Source: Arthrobacter sp. DNA4
GTDB lineage: Bacteria > Actinomycetota > Actinomycetes > Actinomycetales > Micrococcaceae
Assembly: GCF_024362385.1 (NCBI RefSeq)
Contig: NZ_CP101466.1
Span: 4,216,001-4,280,000 of the forward strand
Length of the DNA stretch: 64,000 bases
Reading direction: 5' to 3'
How positions within the stretch are numbered: the stretch's first letter is position 1; each line of letters opens with the position of its first letter. Below are positions 24,705 to 33,709 of this stretch, piece after piece. The notes beneath the pieces were generated by a model. It was not told the DNA's origin and did not search any database. It was given only the letters and a program-made list of their open reading frames with translations. A program made the position numbers and the translations under genes.

Positions 24705-27116
24705 CTACTTCTCAGATCGGATTGTTGGGATACCTAGCATCGTCTGCCCGAACCCACCGAGTCTTTGAGCGTCGGCGCGTTTCTGTTTGAGGAACTGCAT
24801 GGTTAGCTCGATGCCTTCTATCTCCCCCAGCCAGCCTTTCGCGTGGGCCAGCTCGCGGCGCGCTATGAGATCGATGTGGATCTCGTCGAGCCGGGAGACC
24901 ATGTCAGGCTTCACGTGGAGCATGGGGCATCGGATGCAGGCGTGCTCGTGTTCGCACGGGGTGGCGTAGGGTCGTGCGCAGTCCCCGAGCTCCACTTTGC
25001 GTTTGTCGAAGTGTTCTTCGAACTCAGCCCATTCGGTCCTGCTTGGAGCCTTGTATTCCCGTGCTGGACGGGCGGCGCGCCGCTCGGCGAGGTGTTTTTG
25101 GTAGTGCCTAACGACGTCTTCCCGGAAGACCGTGACGTAACCGTGGGTTGTTTGAATATCGAGGTGTCCCAGAAGTGCGGCGCCGATGTGGATGGGTAGG
25201 CCGTTATTGACCAGGTCAGAGGCCAGAAGACGGCGGAAATCGTGCGGTGTGAACCGGCAACCGCCCAGCTCGGGATGGTCGAGGGCGACGGCGTCGCTGA
25301 GTTTGGCCAGTTCATCTCGGAGCGTTCCCGCGTTGATTACCTCGGTGCGTTGTCCGATCGTGCGTTGGAAGAGGAACGGCAGCGGCTCGCTGGTGACTCT
25401 TTCCGATGGGTTGAAGCGGGTCGCCAGTGGCACGTTCTCCCTGTTCCTGGTCAGGCGCCGGATGATGGTGGCGATAACGTGGAAAAGGTCGGGGCTCATG
25501 GGGATGACTCGTTCCCGATCATTTTTTGAGGGAGCGACGACCAGGAGTGCGACGATTTCGCCGTTCGGCCGGATGTATTGACGGATGCTCAGCTGCGATA
25601 GTTCCAGCAGTTCGTCGCACCGGAGGCCGGTATGCCTCAAGGTCTCAACAGCCGCCCACTGCCAAAACACGCCATCCTCGGTGAACGTCACATTGATCTT
25701 GCGGTTGGTGGACAGGTCGAGCACGCGGACGTTCGATACTCCATGGAAGCGGCGGTGCCTGGCGTCGCCCTCGGTGTAGAGGCGTTGATACTGTTTGCCG
25801 CCGACGGTAATGATCTCGTCTTTGCGGGTTTCGCCGGCGACTTTCAGAAGTTCCTGGAAGTGATCTTTGCGTTCTGTGGCGGCGGCGATGAATGCCGGGA
25901 GTACTGGCTGGAGGAGGCGGATCCTAGCGTCCATGCGTTCTTTTGCGCGGCGGGCGGCTTTGCCCAGCGTCCGGGTCTCTCTGCCAGCGATCGGGCACGG
26001 CGCTACCCATCGGGCCCAGCGTTCTGGTTCTTCGGCCGCCCAGCCCTGCAGGTCGAGATAGAAGGCCCTGATATTCGTCATGACGGCTTCGAGCTGAAGG
26101 CGTGGCTTTCCATCGCGGCGGACAGCGACAACCGCCCGCCAGCTTTCGTAGTTCTCTTGTGAGATGACGAAGGTCGCTTGGCCGGGGTTGATCTTTTGGA
26201 GGCCTGTCCAAAACTTCCCGCAAATGTCTTCTGAAAGGTCCCGTAAGGTGGCGTAGTCGATGTCGTGGCTGCGCCGGGTCAGGTAGGCAACGAAGACGTC
26301 GCGGATGTCCGGATTAGTGACGCTGTGCTTGTCGACCAACTCAGCCGGCGTCTGGGCCGGGGATCGCATCGCCGCGCGGAGAGTTGGCGGGACCTGGGCG
26401 GGAAAGTGCCCGGATTCGGACATCACCCGCCAGGCAAGGTAACCGACGTGAGTTTCATACCCGCCGCCCCAGCCGCCCTCGCGCGTGGCGATGGCGTAGT
26501 GCAGCAATGCTTCCGCGCTCAGGTCAGCGAACCGGATTCCCTGGGTCGTCAGTGCTGATGCCACATCCATCCGGGCGCAGCGTTTGAAGTGATCAGATGT
26601 GTCCTGCTGTTCAACCAGGGCAAGGAAGCGGTCCAGATCGGAATCGTTTTGTGCTTGCTCAAAATGCTCGTGGTAGCGGACGAACGAGTTGATTTTGAAG
26701 GCTTCCAGCGAAGGGCGAATGACACGCAGGCAGCACAGCAGCATCAGAGAATGCCCCAGCTCGCCGTCCAGACGGAAGTTTCCCGTGGTCAGCTCGCGTA
26801 TTTTGCGGTGACCATCATTGAACCCCGACGAGATCCATTTCTCCTGCCAGGTCCGTCCGGAGTGCCTCACGAGATAGGACAGCAGCCATTTCAGCCCGTG
26901 GTGGCGCAGTGATTCACGTGGCTGCTTGCGCGGCCATATCGTGTCCGTCAAGGCGATGATGCTCTCGGGGCTTGCCGTGTCCAAGTCACCGCGAGGCCAT
27001 GGCGGAATTTCCGGTCTCGGCGCAGGAGCTGCGATGATGACGGTTTGGTTCCGGGTTCTGCCGGGAACAGCTGCGTTTACCGGCCGCTGTTGTGGCCGCT
27101 TGAGGGCCTTAGGCAC
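24705..27116 (-). CDS. Large tyrosine recombinase of element II (second of a pair)
   Basis: Protein of 803 residues, long for the family. The C-terminal catalytic domain has the expected R-H-R-H-Y residues: LRHTGLRCDELLELS (first Arg), FTPHDFRRLLASDLV (H-x-x-R), LLGHLDIQTTHGYVTVF (second His and the nucleophile Tyr). A terminal tail holds a Cys/His cluster, CEHEHACIRCPML, then a coiled region. Similar tails occur in the element I remnant and in the 692-residue recombinase of element III. It overlaps the upstream recombinase by 8 bases, so the two are coupled. The overlapping pair recalls TnpA/TnpB of Tn554-type transposons. Confidence 0.85.
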   Translation of the reverse strand: MPKALKRPQQRPVNAAVPGRTRNQTVIIAAPAPRPEIPPWPRGDLDTASPESIIALTDTIWPRKQPRESLRHHGLKWLLSYLVRHSGRTWQEKWISSGFNDGHRKIRELTTGNFRLDGELGHSLMLLCCLRVIRPSLEAFKINSFVRYHEHFEQAQNDSDLDRFLALVEQQDTSDHFKRCARMDVASALTTQGIRFADLSAEALLHYAIATREGGWGGGYETHVGYLAWRVMSESGHFPAQVPPTLRAAMRSPAQTPAELVDKHSVTNPDIRDVFVAYLTRRSHDIDYATLRDLSEDICGKFWTGLQKINPGQATFVISQENYESWRAVVAVRRDGKPRLQLEAVMTNIRAFYLDLQGWAAEEPERWARWVAPCPIAGRETRTLGKAARRAKERMDARIRLLQPVLPAFIAAATERKDHFQELLKVAGETRKDEIITVGGKQYQRLYTEGDARHRRFHGVSNVRVLDLSTNRKINVTFTEDGVFWQWAAVETLRHTGLRCDELLELSQLSIRQYIRPNGEIVALLVVAPSKNDRERVIPMSPDLFHVIATIIRRLTRNRENVPLATRFNPSERVTSEPLPFLFQRTIGQRTEVINAGTLRDELAKLSDAVALDHPELGGCRFTPHDFRRLLASDLVNNGLPIHIGAALLGHLDIQTTHGYVTVFREDVVRHYQKHLAERRAARPAREYKAPSRTEWAEFEEHFDKRKVELGDCARPYATPCEHEHACIRCPMLHVKPDMVSRLDEIHIDLIARRELAHAKGWLGEIEGIELTMQFLKQKRADAQRLGGFGQTMLGIPTIRSEK

Positions 27117-28298
27117 CGAACACCACTGAGAAATCGTCGGGGTCGTAGCCCGGGGTCAGCGTTGATTGAGGCCGTGGAGAGGCCATGTGCTCTTGTACTT
27201 TTTGGAAGACCTCATCGACCCGAGGGCGTAAATAGGGAGCCATCGAGGAGACTTGTCGGTGCTTACTCACGGCCATGATTTCAGGCAAGGTCAGATTCGG
27301 GTCAGAGACCATGCGGTTGATAGTCGTGTGCCTGAAGTCATGCAGTGACCAATCTGTACCCAGCACGCCATTCACCCGTTGCAGCATCCGGCGGGCAGCG
27401 TGATATGTCAACGGCCGCGGTTTGCCATGGAGCGCCCGCCAGATCAATTCATCTGGCCTCGGAACTCCGTGCTCATGGAAGTACAAGGTCAGATACTGCA
27501 GGGATTCCGGTGAGACAGGCACCGGTTCCAGGACACGGGATCCTTTAGATACGACCCATACGCGTTGCCCGGCCCAGTCGATCTGATCACCGTGGACGCC
27601 GAGCAGCTCACTCGCCCGGGCGCCGGAGGACACATACATACTCACCAGGGCACGATCACGGTTAGTCCGCAGAGCCTCCATCAAATCTTCGAAAAGGTCA
27701 TCCGGGATGGAACGGGGCAGCCATTCGGACTTCTTCTGCCGCAAAGGAGCCCGATTCGCCCGTGGCGCTGTTTCCGTCCGGCCGTGATGAACCATGCGTC
27801 TCCGCCCGGCAGCCTCAGGGACCGGGTTTATCAGGGGTCCACGACCGAATCGTGCGTGGTAGGAGTAAAGGACGAAAGCACCGTAAGGGCGTGATTGATC
27901 GTTGCCGGAGCATAGCCCCCGGGCAAGGGACGCTTACCTGTGCGCGAATTCCTCCCCCGGCTACCGGTCCCCCGCCGCTGAGGATTCACAGCGGACCGCA
28001 TCCACCCCACAAGGACCTCGACCTCCGCACGAGTCGCCTGCTCCCATCCAGCGCCGAGCAGACCAAGAACACGCCACCACCTGAGCAAGTCATTACCGTA
28101 AGAGCGCACGGTCAAAGGGCTCATATCGCTCAGAACGAGATCACGGAGGAACACTGAGAAGTCCTCGATCTCTTGCCCCTTGTCGTCGATGACGACGTAG
28201 GGCAAGAGGCCCTCCGTTCTTGGGACCACTACGCCTATCGCCATAAGGCCAATCTGTCCCTCGAGTAGTTTGAGCCGCACTTCGTCCACGAGAACCAC
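27109..28298 (-). pseudogene. First tyrosine recombinase of element II, frameshifted
   Basis: The reading from 28298 (MVLVDEVRLKLLEGQIGLMA ... SPLTVRSYGNDLLRWWRVL) is a typical N-terminal core-binding domain that ends early in THDSVVDP then TGA. The catalytic half reads in another frame: SGARASELLGVHGDQIDW, then SLHDFRHTTINRMV, then KHRQVSSMAPYL with the Tyr. Restoring one base to the AAA run at 27867-27869 would give SSFYSYHARFGRGPLINPVPE and one protein of about 396 residues. As read, the recombinase is split, so element II may be inactive. Confidence 0.75.
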
Positions 28299-28332
28299 CT
28301 CTCCGGAGAACCCTGATCCAGACTCTACGATG

Positions 28333-28344
28333 AAGTTCAGTTAA
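28333..28344 (-). repeat. Terminal inverted repeat, element II high end
   Basis: On the minus strand TTAACTGAACTT reads inward, three bases from fragment B of the ParB-like gene and 35 bases before the recombinase start. Confidence 0.7.
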
Positions 28345-28347
28345 CAG

Positions 28348-28739
28348 GACGGATTCCATCGCCTTGTTGTTGGCGATCAGGGTCTTCCGCTCGGCTTTCT
28401 GTTCCTCGGTCATGGGGCCGGACTGTGCCTGTCGGCCGCCGTCGTAGCGTTCGTGGCGCGGGGTGAAGCCGAGTTCTTTCCACCCGTTGATGACTGGTCT
28501 GGCGGAGTGGTGGCCTTACCAATTGCGCTGGATGACGTAGGCGTTGGCCTCGTCCTCGGTCGCAGGTTCACCGTTGGCCCGGTTCGCGGCCGAGACGTAC
28601 AGGGCGTCTTCATCGGCGTAGCGGCCCGCGTCCTCCACGATGGTCTTGCCCTAGCCTTCGAGTTCGGCGATCAGCGCGGCATGTCGGGTTCGTCGGCGAG
28701 GACTGATTCAAGTTCCTCGGTCGCGTCGGGGTCGTCTTC
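28348..28739 (-). pseudogene. ParB-like gene, fragment B (middle), with stops and frameshift
   Basis: Minus-strand text: EDDPDATEELESVLADEPD, then a frame change near 28675-28690, then ALIAELEG, a TAG (28651-28653), GKTIVEDAGRYADEDALYVS, AANRANGEPATEDEANAYVI, QRNW, a TAA (28516-28518), GHHSARPVINGWKELGFTPR and GPMTEEQKAERKTLIANNKA, ending MES-V. Fragment A precedes and fragment C follows without loss of meaning. The extra lesions show that the gene has been dead for some time. Confidence 0.65.
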
Positions 28740-28741
28740 AA

Positions 28742-28753
28742 TTATCTGGACAA
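28742..28753 (+). repeat. Terminal inverted repeat, element III low end
   Basis: TTATCTGGACAA reading inward, two bases from the ParB-like fragment B. Confidence 0.75.
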
Positions 28754-29043
28754 CCGGGAAATTCCAAGGATCTGATTATGACAAGGCATTCGTGTCCGCT
28801 CACTCCCGGTGCGCGTCATCGGCGCAGATCACTGGTTGAAAGGCAGGGTCATCCAGCACGAGCCGATCCTTCAGGGTCTGGTCCTGGATTTCCGGGACAG
28901 CTCAGAGGGCTGAAAATGGAACTCTTGAGATGAAAATAAATTAGTTTTTACGAAACGCCCCGCAGGCCATTATTCAGTGCTATTTTTCAATCAGCCTTTC
29001 ATGGGGGGAGGCGGTCAACGAAGATCGTTGAGGGGGACGAATC
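28754..29043. other. A/T-rich low end of element III
   Basis: About 290 bases without a supported gene. The A/T-rich stretch around 28920-29000 likely holds the promoter of the cargo genes. GAGGGGGA at 29030-29037 is a clear ribosome-binding site for a GTG at 29044. Confidence 0.5.
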
Positions 29044-29837
29044 GTGACAAAAACTAGACATATTAGTGCGGACCTCCACAGACCTACATTTACGAGCAGG
29101 TTGTTGAGTTCACCAAGGCCGATAACGGGTGGGTCATTGACAATATCAAACCTAAGTCACCTAACGGGACCCCGCCATCAACGGTTGTGAGCGCAGAACA
29201 ACTCGCATACGCCAAGAATCCTCCTGGTTCACAAGCTGCTCTGAAGATCGGCACAGGCCGAGTGGCAACCCCAGCGAAGGCTGTCGCGCCAAATGATCAT
29301 GTTCCGGAGACCAAGCCAGCCGTTGGCCCCAAGACAGGCGCCACAACACCTTCTTTGATGGCGGGTTACGACTACACCGCGATGGTCAACTATGCCCGAT
29401 CTTGGGCTCTGGGCCGGAATGGGGCTTACAGGCAATTCGGCAACGACTGCCAGAACTTCGTTTCCCAGTCGCTAAAGGCAGGGGGCTGGCAGGACCAGGG
29501 GGGCTGGTACCAATATGACAGTAGCTGGTGGTACGACTGGGCAAACCAGACCTACTCGTGGACAGGGGCACAGAACTTTCATAATTTCGCTGTCGGACAA
29601 GGCCGCGTGACATACCTCAGCTATCTAAACGACCTTGGTCCCGCCGACGTGCTGCAAGTGCACTGGCCCGAAGGAACCCCCGACGTTGACCATTCCATGT
29701 TCGTTACTTACTCACCATGGAGCGCTGGCACACGCGATATTCGGGTGAGCTACCCTACCAACGACGTGCTCGACAGAAGCGTGTGGGATCTCTATGCATC
29801 GTTCCCATACGCAACCTGGTATGGCCTCCGGACTTAG
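29044..29837 (+). pseudogene. Amidase_6-like secreted enzyme lacking an intact start
   Basis: The conserved part reads from 29067: TYIYEQVVEFTKADNGWVID, then NYARSWALGRNGAYRQFGND, CQNFVSQSLKAGGW, SWTGAQNFHNFAVG and DVDHSMFVTYSPW. This matches the amidase_6 pattern, with the presumed catalytic Cys in DCQNFVSQ and His in DVDHSMFVT. Coding text extends 40 codons upstream of the first in-frame GTG (29187) to a TAG at 29064. The only well-placed ribosome-binding site serves a GTG at 29044 in another frame, and no signal peptide is seen. A deletion probably removed the signal peptide. If GTG 29187 is used, a 216-residue cytoplasmic protein results. Confidence 0.6.
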
Positions 29838-29852
29838 AGAATTGGTGCAAAC

Positions 29853-30269
29853 ATGCGAACGTCAAGATCGATCGCCCTCTCAGCCGCCGTAGCAGTACTC
29901 GTTACGCTCAGCGGCTGCGACAAGACTTTCGACCCGGACATGGGACAGCGGAATTCAACTGCCGAGAAAGTTATCGACGCAGCGAAGGAAGGCGACCGGC
30001 AAAAGCTACTCGATCTCGCTCTGCTAGAAATGCAGGGGCGAGAAGCAGGAGCTGATGCTCTCATTGCCGACGCCAAGAAGCTCGATCCAGCAACTTCAAA
30101 AGTTGAGTACCAAGAGCATCACGGCGCACCTGACAACTACATCGTCACAGCTACGGATAGCCAGGGACATGAAGTTTCATTTGAACTCGACTGGAGCGAA
30201 GCCAGGTGGCAGGTGGCACTAGGAACAGCTGGGCCTGCTAAGTCCCCAGCCGCTTCAACCTCACCGTAG
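29853..30269 (+). CDS. Cargo lipoprotein of element III
   Basis: Protein of 138 residues. The signal SAAVAVLVTLSGC is a lipobox. The mature part has a helix-rich segment, TAEKVIDAAKEGDRQKLLDL, then a beta-rich end (YIVTATDSQGHEVSFELDW). No family is recognised. It starts 15 bases after the amidase-like gene, repeating the enzyme-then-lipoprotein order of element II. An accessory or immunity role is inference. Confidence 0.7.
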   Translation: MRTSRSIALSAAVAVLVTLSGCDKTFDPDMGQRNSTAEKVIDAAKEGDRQKLLDLALLEMQGREAGADALIADAKKLDPATSKVEYQEHHGAPDNYIVTATDSQGHEVSFELDWSEARWQVALGTAGPAKSPAASTSP

Positions 30270-30341
30270 GCCAGCTCGTCACCAAAGCCCGTAGCCGACG
30301 TTGGCCCCGCTATCCAAGGCCGCAGCACGCTTTCACCCACA

Positions 30342-30380
30342 GACAATGCGCGCAGGCTGCCAAGCCCTGCGCGCATTGTC
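30342..30380. terminator. Hairpin between convergent cargo and recombinase genes of element III
   Basis: Perfect 15-bp arms GACAATGCGCGCAGG (30342-30356) and CCTGCGCGCATTGTC (30366-30380). It can end transcripts from both sides, though no T-run follows. Confidence 0.75.
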
Positions 30381-30438
30381 GTGGTCACTCCATTTCGCCT
30401 CCACCAACTGTGAATGGCACTCTCGATACCACTCGACG

Positions 30439-32517
30439 TCAGGCCAAATCCTGGAGTAGAGCTCGAATCCTTTCCTGGGCGGCCCTATGGCGTTCGACTT
30501 CTCGAGGCCAGCCGCGGACCTCAGCATCCGCAATGAGTTCTTCCTGTCGTTCAAGCCGCGCCCGTAGCCTTGGTGCGTATTCGGTGGTGGTGAGAAATTT
30601 TGGGCAGGTGAGCATCAATTCGCATTCGCATGGCCCTTCTGCTGGCAGTCGCAGGCAGTGGCCGAGCTCGAGTTCGGTTTTGAGGAAGTTAGTTTGAAGC
30701 CAATGAATGGATTCGTCGTCAAGCTTTCCAGTTATCAGAGCTTCCGCCGCTGGGCCAGCAATCCGGTTACCTGACGCCAATGCTTCCTCATACTGGCGAC
30801 GCACTACGGGGTCGGAGATCCGGCTGTAGATCATCGACATCGAGGCGCTCTTGTGGCCCAGGATCGTCATGATGGTTTGAATCCGCGCTCCTCCCTCGGC
30901 GAGCTGCGTGCCGAGGGTGTGGCGAAGCCTGTGTGCGCTAACGGTCCTGGTTCCCTTGGAATCGACGAGGCCGGCAGCTGTGCACGCCTTCTCGAAGGCG
31001 TCATCGAAGAGGGTCGCCGATGACAGGAGTTTGCCCTTGCGGACGAAGATGTAGTTCTCCAGCCGGCCCGTGGTGGCATCACGCCGCGCCACTGCCTTCA
31101 TCGCCTTGGCCTGATTGATTGCCTCCTGCAGCGAAAGGGCCGCGTCAGGGTGCAGCGGGATGAGGCGTTCAGAGTGACCTTTCCCGACCGGAATCCGCAG
31201 TCTCGGGTGGCCGCTGGCATAGGCGTCAAGGCAGTCCCACGTAAGCCGCCGGATTTCGTCCCGTCGTGCACCGGACCACCTCAGCAGCAGCAACGCTGTC
31301 CGCTGCAACGGGTCGGTAAGTCCTTCTATCGCGGCCATCAAGGAGTCGAGCTCGTGCCGGGGCAGGTAACGGGGAACCGTCTCCAGTCGGCGAGGCGCGT
31401 CCCGGGTAGTGAGCAGCGGTCCACCTGGAACATCGTCCCAGCCCCACATGCTCGTATCGCGACAGAACGCCCCGATGGCATTGATCTCATGCTTGCGGGT
31501 GGTCACCTGCAGCGGTTGCCCTGTGGTCTGACTCGTGTAGGTGGGTAACCAGCGGAGGTATTCCTCAACCAAGGTCCGATCCAGCTGGGCCAGGGATATG
31601 ACTTCTGGGTGTTCCCGTCCGAGCCAGTTCACGAAACGCCGCAAGCCCTCCCTGGCGATCCGGACCGTCTGAGGGCGGTCCAACTGGGCCTCAAGACGGG
31701 TGGAAAGATAGCGCTCAACGACTGCCCGTATCCGGGGTGGGCAGGGTTCCGGGAGCAAGTTTTCCTCCCACCCCTTTCTGCGTCTCGTGCCAGAAGTCGG
31801 CGGGCTGGTGACCTGCCCGATGTTGAACAGCAGGACGTGCAGACAGTGGACTTTCGCCAAATGGGCTTTGGTGAAGCGTTCCCCGGCGTTCTCACCCGTC
31901 ATTTGCCAAGGGGACTTCTGATAGAGAGCTGCCCGGAGCTGGGCGAAATCCTCCCGCTGACCAAAGGCCCGTATCTGCTCTGCCATAGCAAATAAGTCCC
32001 CGGCAGTGATTGCCGTGATGTCGGGGTCACCACGATGAAGCAGGAGACGACCGATTGCCCAGGTGAGGTTCGAACGCGCAGATTCTGGGATGTATCCCAA
32101 CTCATCCAGCTTCGTTACGTGGGACTCAAAGAGATCCAAGTCCACTCCGAGCCCCTTTCCGCCCGCTTGAACGCTGAAAAGTCGGGCGTACTTACGGACA
32201 AAAAGGAACTCATACCCCAGCCCAACGCCGCGCACGAGGGCCAGATAGACCAAATACCCACTGGCATCGAATGTAGCCGTGCGCCCATTTGCGCGAAGGG
32301 GTCCACCGGTAAAGCCGGCACGAACAAGAAGAGGCGCCTGGAACCATTCCTCCAGATCAGGCCACGCCTGAACAAATCGACGATAGGACGCCATCCGCTC
32401 GTAGCGGGCGGCGTAGTGCGGGATAAACGCCTTGACCCACGCACTGTACTCCGCCTCCGTAGCATGGCGGCGTGCAGTAGGAGCGGTTATCCGTGCCGTT
32501 ACGCTTGCAGTGTTCAT
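30439..32517 (-). CDS. Tyrosine recombinase of element III (second of the pair)
   Basis: Protein of 692 residues. Catalytic residues are present: LLRWSGARRDEIRRLTW (first Arg), SAHRLRHTLGTQLA (H-x-x-R), ILGHKSASMSMIYSRI (His and the nucleophile Tyr). The tail has a Cys cluster, CECELMLTCPKF, and an alpha-helical end rich in Arg and Glu. It begins within the upstream recombinase (4-base overlap), so it is translated by coupling. Length and order recall TnpB of Tn554. Confidence 0.88.
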   Translation of the reverse strand: MNTASVTARITAPTARRHATEAEYSAWVKAFIPHYAARYERMASYRRFVQAWPDLEEWFQAPLLVRAGFTGGPLRANGRTATFDASGYLVYLALVRGVGLGYEFLFVRKYARLFSVQAGGKGLGVDLDLFESHVTKLDELGYIPESARSNLTWAIGRLLLHRGDPDITAITAGDLFAMAEQIRAFGQREDFAQLRAALYQKSPWQMTGENAGERFTKAHLAKVHCLHVLLFNIGQVTSPPTSGTRRRKGWEENLLPEPCPPRIRAVVERYLSTRLEAQLDRPQTVRIAREGLRRFVNWLGREHPEVISLAQLDRTLVEEYLRWLPTYTSQTTGQPLQVTTRKHEINAIGAFCRDTSMWGWDDVPGGPLLTTRDAPRRLETVPRYLPRHELDSLMAAIEGLTDPLQRTALLLLRWSGARRDEIRRLTWDCLDAYASGHPRLRIPVGKGHSERLIPLHPDAALSLQEAINQAKAMKAVARRDATTGRLENYIFVRKGKLLSSATLFDDAFEKACTAAGLVDSKGTRTVSAHRLRHTLGTQLAEGGARIQTIMTILGHKSASMSMIYSRISDPVVRRQYEEALASGNRIAGPAAEALITGKLDDESIHWLQTNFLKTELELGHCLRLPAEGPCECELMLTCPKFLTTTEYAPRLRARLERQEELIADAEVRGWPREVERHRAAQERIRALLQDLA

Positions 32518-33638
32518 TGGAGGGCACCCAAGGCGGCGCGATACTCATCGCGGACCTGAGAATCCGACACCCTGGTGTAAATCCTGGTCGACTCCGGCGA
32601 AGCGTGGCCCAGACGTTGTTGGAGTGCCAACTCCCGCATGCCCGCTTCCCACATCAGGGTCGCGTGTGTATGACGCAAGGCATGCGGGGTCTTCTCAGGT
32701 GCCCGCAATCCGAGCATGCTCAGCCGGCGAGCGAACATCCGCACCAACGCGTCGTACGAAAGCGGCTCACACGATCGGGCACCGCGGCCGCCGACCAGGA
32801 AGAGAAAGGGGCTCTTTGACTGGGACGGGCGTTCGCGCATGACATACCGGTTCACGGCGTCCAGGGTTCGGGGTTCCAAGACATCAACGACGCGTTCCTG
32901 GCGGGATTTCCCCCTCGCGCCACGTGGATGGTCATCGCGTTTGCGGATGGTGACGCGCCGACGTCCGTACGAGACGTCCTCAAGGTGCAGGCTTAACACC
33001 TCCCCTGGGCGCAGTCCCCCGTCAAGCATCAGCAGGACCATGGCCAGATCCCGCAGGCAGGTCATGCTGTTCAGCAGGGCCTCGACTTCCCGTATTGCCA
33101 AGGGGCGGGGCAGTCTAAGCGGCAGCTTGACCCTGATCTGTCGCCTCATCGGCTGCTGCCTGCTTGCACCGCCAGTGAAGGGACGGTGCCGCTCTCTCAC
33201 CATGGCCCATGCCCGGTCAGGTTGCCGTCGCATGGGATTTTCGGCGTCGAACATCTCGGCGACAATGGCCCACTCGTAAAAACTTGATACGGCAGCCAGC
33301 ACACGGGCAACAGTGGCCGGAGCCAGTAGCCGGCCCTCGGGGCCAGTCATGGCAAGACCAAGCCGCTGAGCTGGCCTCCGGCTTGGACGCCGCCTAAGCC
33401 AGCCCAGGAACTGCAAAGCTACAGCGGGACGGAAATCTTCCCAGTCCGTGTCGGTTTCCTCGAGGAATTCAAACAGGTTCTTTAGGTCGAAACCGTATGC
33501 AGCGGCAGTGTTCGGGCTGCCTCCGGAGTCCAGGATGTGTTGCAGGAACCTGCAGACAGGGACCACCGCTGCCCCGTCAGGATCCAGAAGCATCACGGCG
33601 GAAACCGTCCCGGATGACTTGGTCGTTACAACCCGCAT
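32514..33638 (-). CDS. Tyrosine recombinase of element III (first of the pair)
   Basis: Protein of 374 residues from the ATG at 33638, chosen because AGGTG lies six bases upstream; a longer reading to 33746 would cross the element end. N-terminal core-binding domain: SPNTAAAYGFDLKNLFEFLE. Catalytic residues: LDGGLRPGEVLSL (Arg), TPHALRHTHATLMW (H-x-x-R), LGHASPESTRIYTRV (His, Tyr). The start is 56 bases inside the element end, as in element II. Confidence 0.88.
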   Translation of the reverse strand: MRVVTTKSSGTVSAVMLLDPDGAAVVPVCRFLQHILDSGGSPNTAAAYGFDLKNLFEFLEETDTDWEDFRPAVALQFLGWLRRRPSRRPAQRLGLAMTGPEGRLLAPATVARVLAAVSSFYEWAIVAEMFDAENPMRRQPDRAWAMVRERHRPFTGGASRQQPMRRQIRVKLPLRLPRPLAIREVEALLNSMTCLRDLAMVLLMLDGGLRPGEVLSLHLEDVSYGRRRVTIRKRDDHPRGARGKSRQERVVDVLEPRTLDAVNRYVMRERPSQSKSPFLFLVGGRGARSCEPLSYDALVRMFARRLSMLGLRAPEKTPHALRHTHATLMWEAGMRELALQQRLGHASPESTRIYTRVSDSQVRDEYRAALGALQ

Positions 33639-33693
33639 CTGCGTCACCTTTCCAGTGCAACACCCCTCAGCCCACTCGACTGAGAGGCGCGCA

Positions 33694-33705
33694 GTGTCCA
33701 CATAA
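33694..33705 (-). repeat. Terminal inverted repeat, element III high end
   Basis: On the minus strand TTATGTGGACAC reads inward, four bases from ParB-like fragment A. It agrees with the low end at 10 of 12 positions. Confidence 0.75.
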
Positions 33706-33709
33706 GAAA

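Larger units (their letters stand above)
22714..28347 (-). mobile_element. Element II: 5.6-kb recombinase-type cargo transposon with metalloprotease and lipoprotein
   Basis: Lies between ParB-like fragments B and C. Inward ends are TTCTCTGCACTT (22720-22731) and TTAACTGAACTT (minus strand, 28344-28333), identical at 9 of 12 positions, three to six bases from the host gene. GTC is present at both joins. A pair of overlapping tyrosine-recombinase genes fills the high end (the first frameshifted). A matrixin-like protease and a lipoprotein form the cargo at the low end. All genes are on the minus strand. Confidence 0.75.
28740..33709 (-). mobile_element. Element III: 5.0-kb recombinase-type cargo transposon with amidase and lipoprotein
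   Basis: Lies between ParB-like fragments A and B. Inward ends TTATCTGGACAA (28742-28753) and TTATGTGGACAC (minus strand, 33705-33694) agree at 10 of 12 positions and lie two to four bases from the host gene. Two intact overlapping tyrosine-recombinase genes lie at the high end on the minus strand. An amidase_6-like gene and a lipoprotein gene lie on the plus strand at the low end. With both recombinases intact, this is the best candidate for an active member. Confidence 0.8.
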
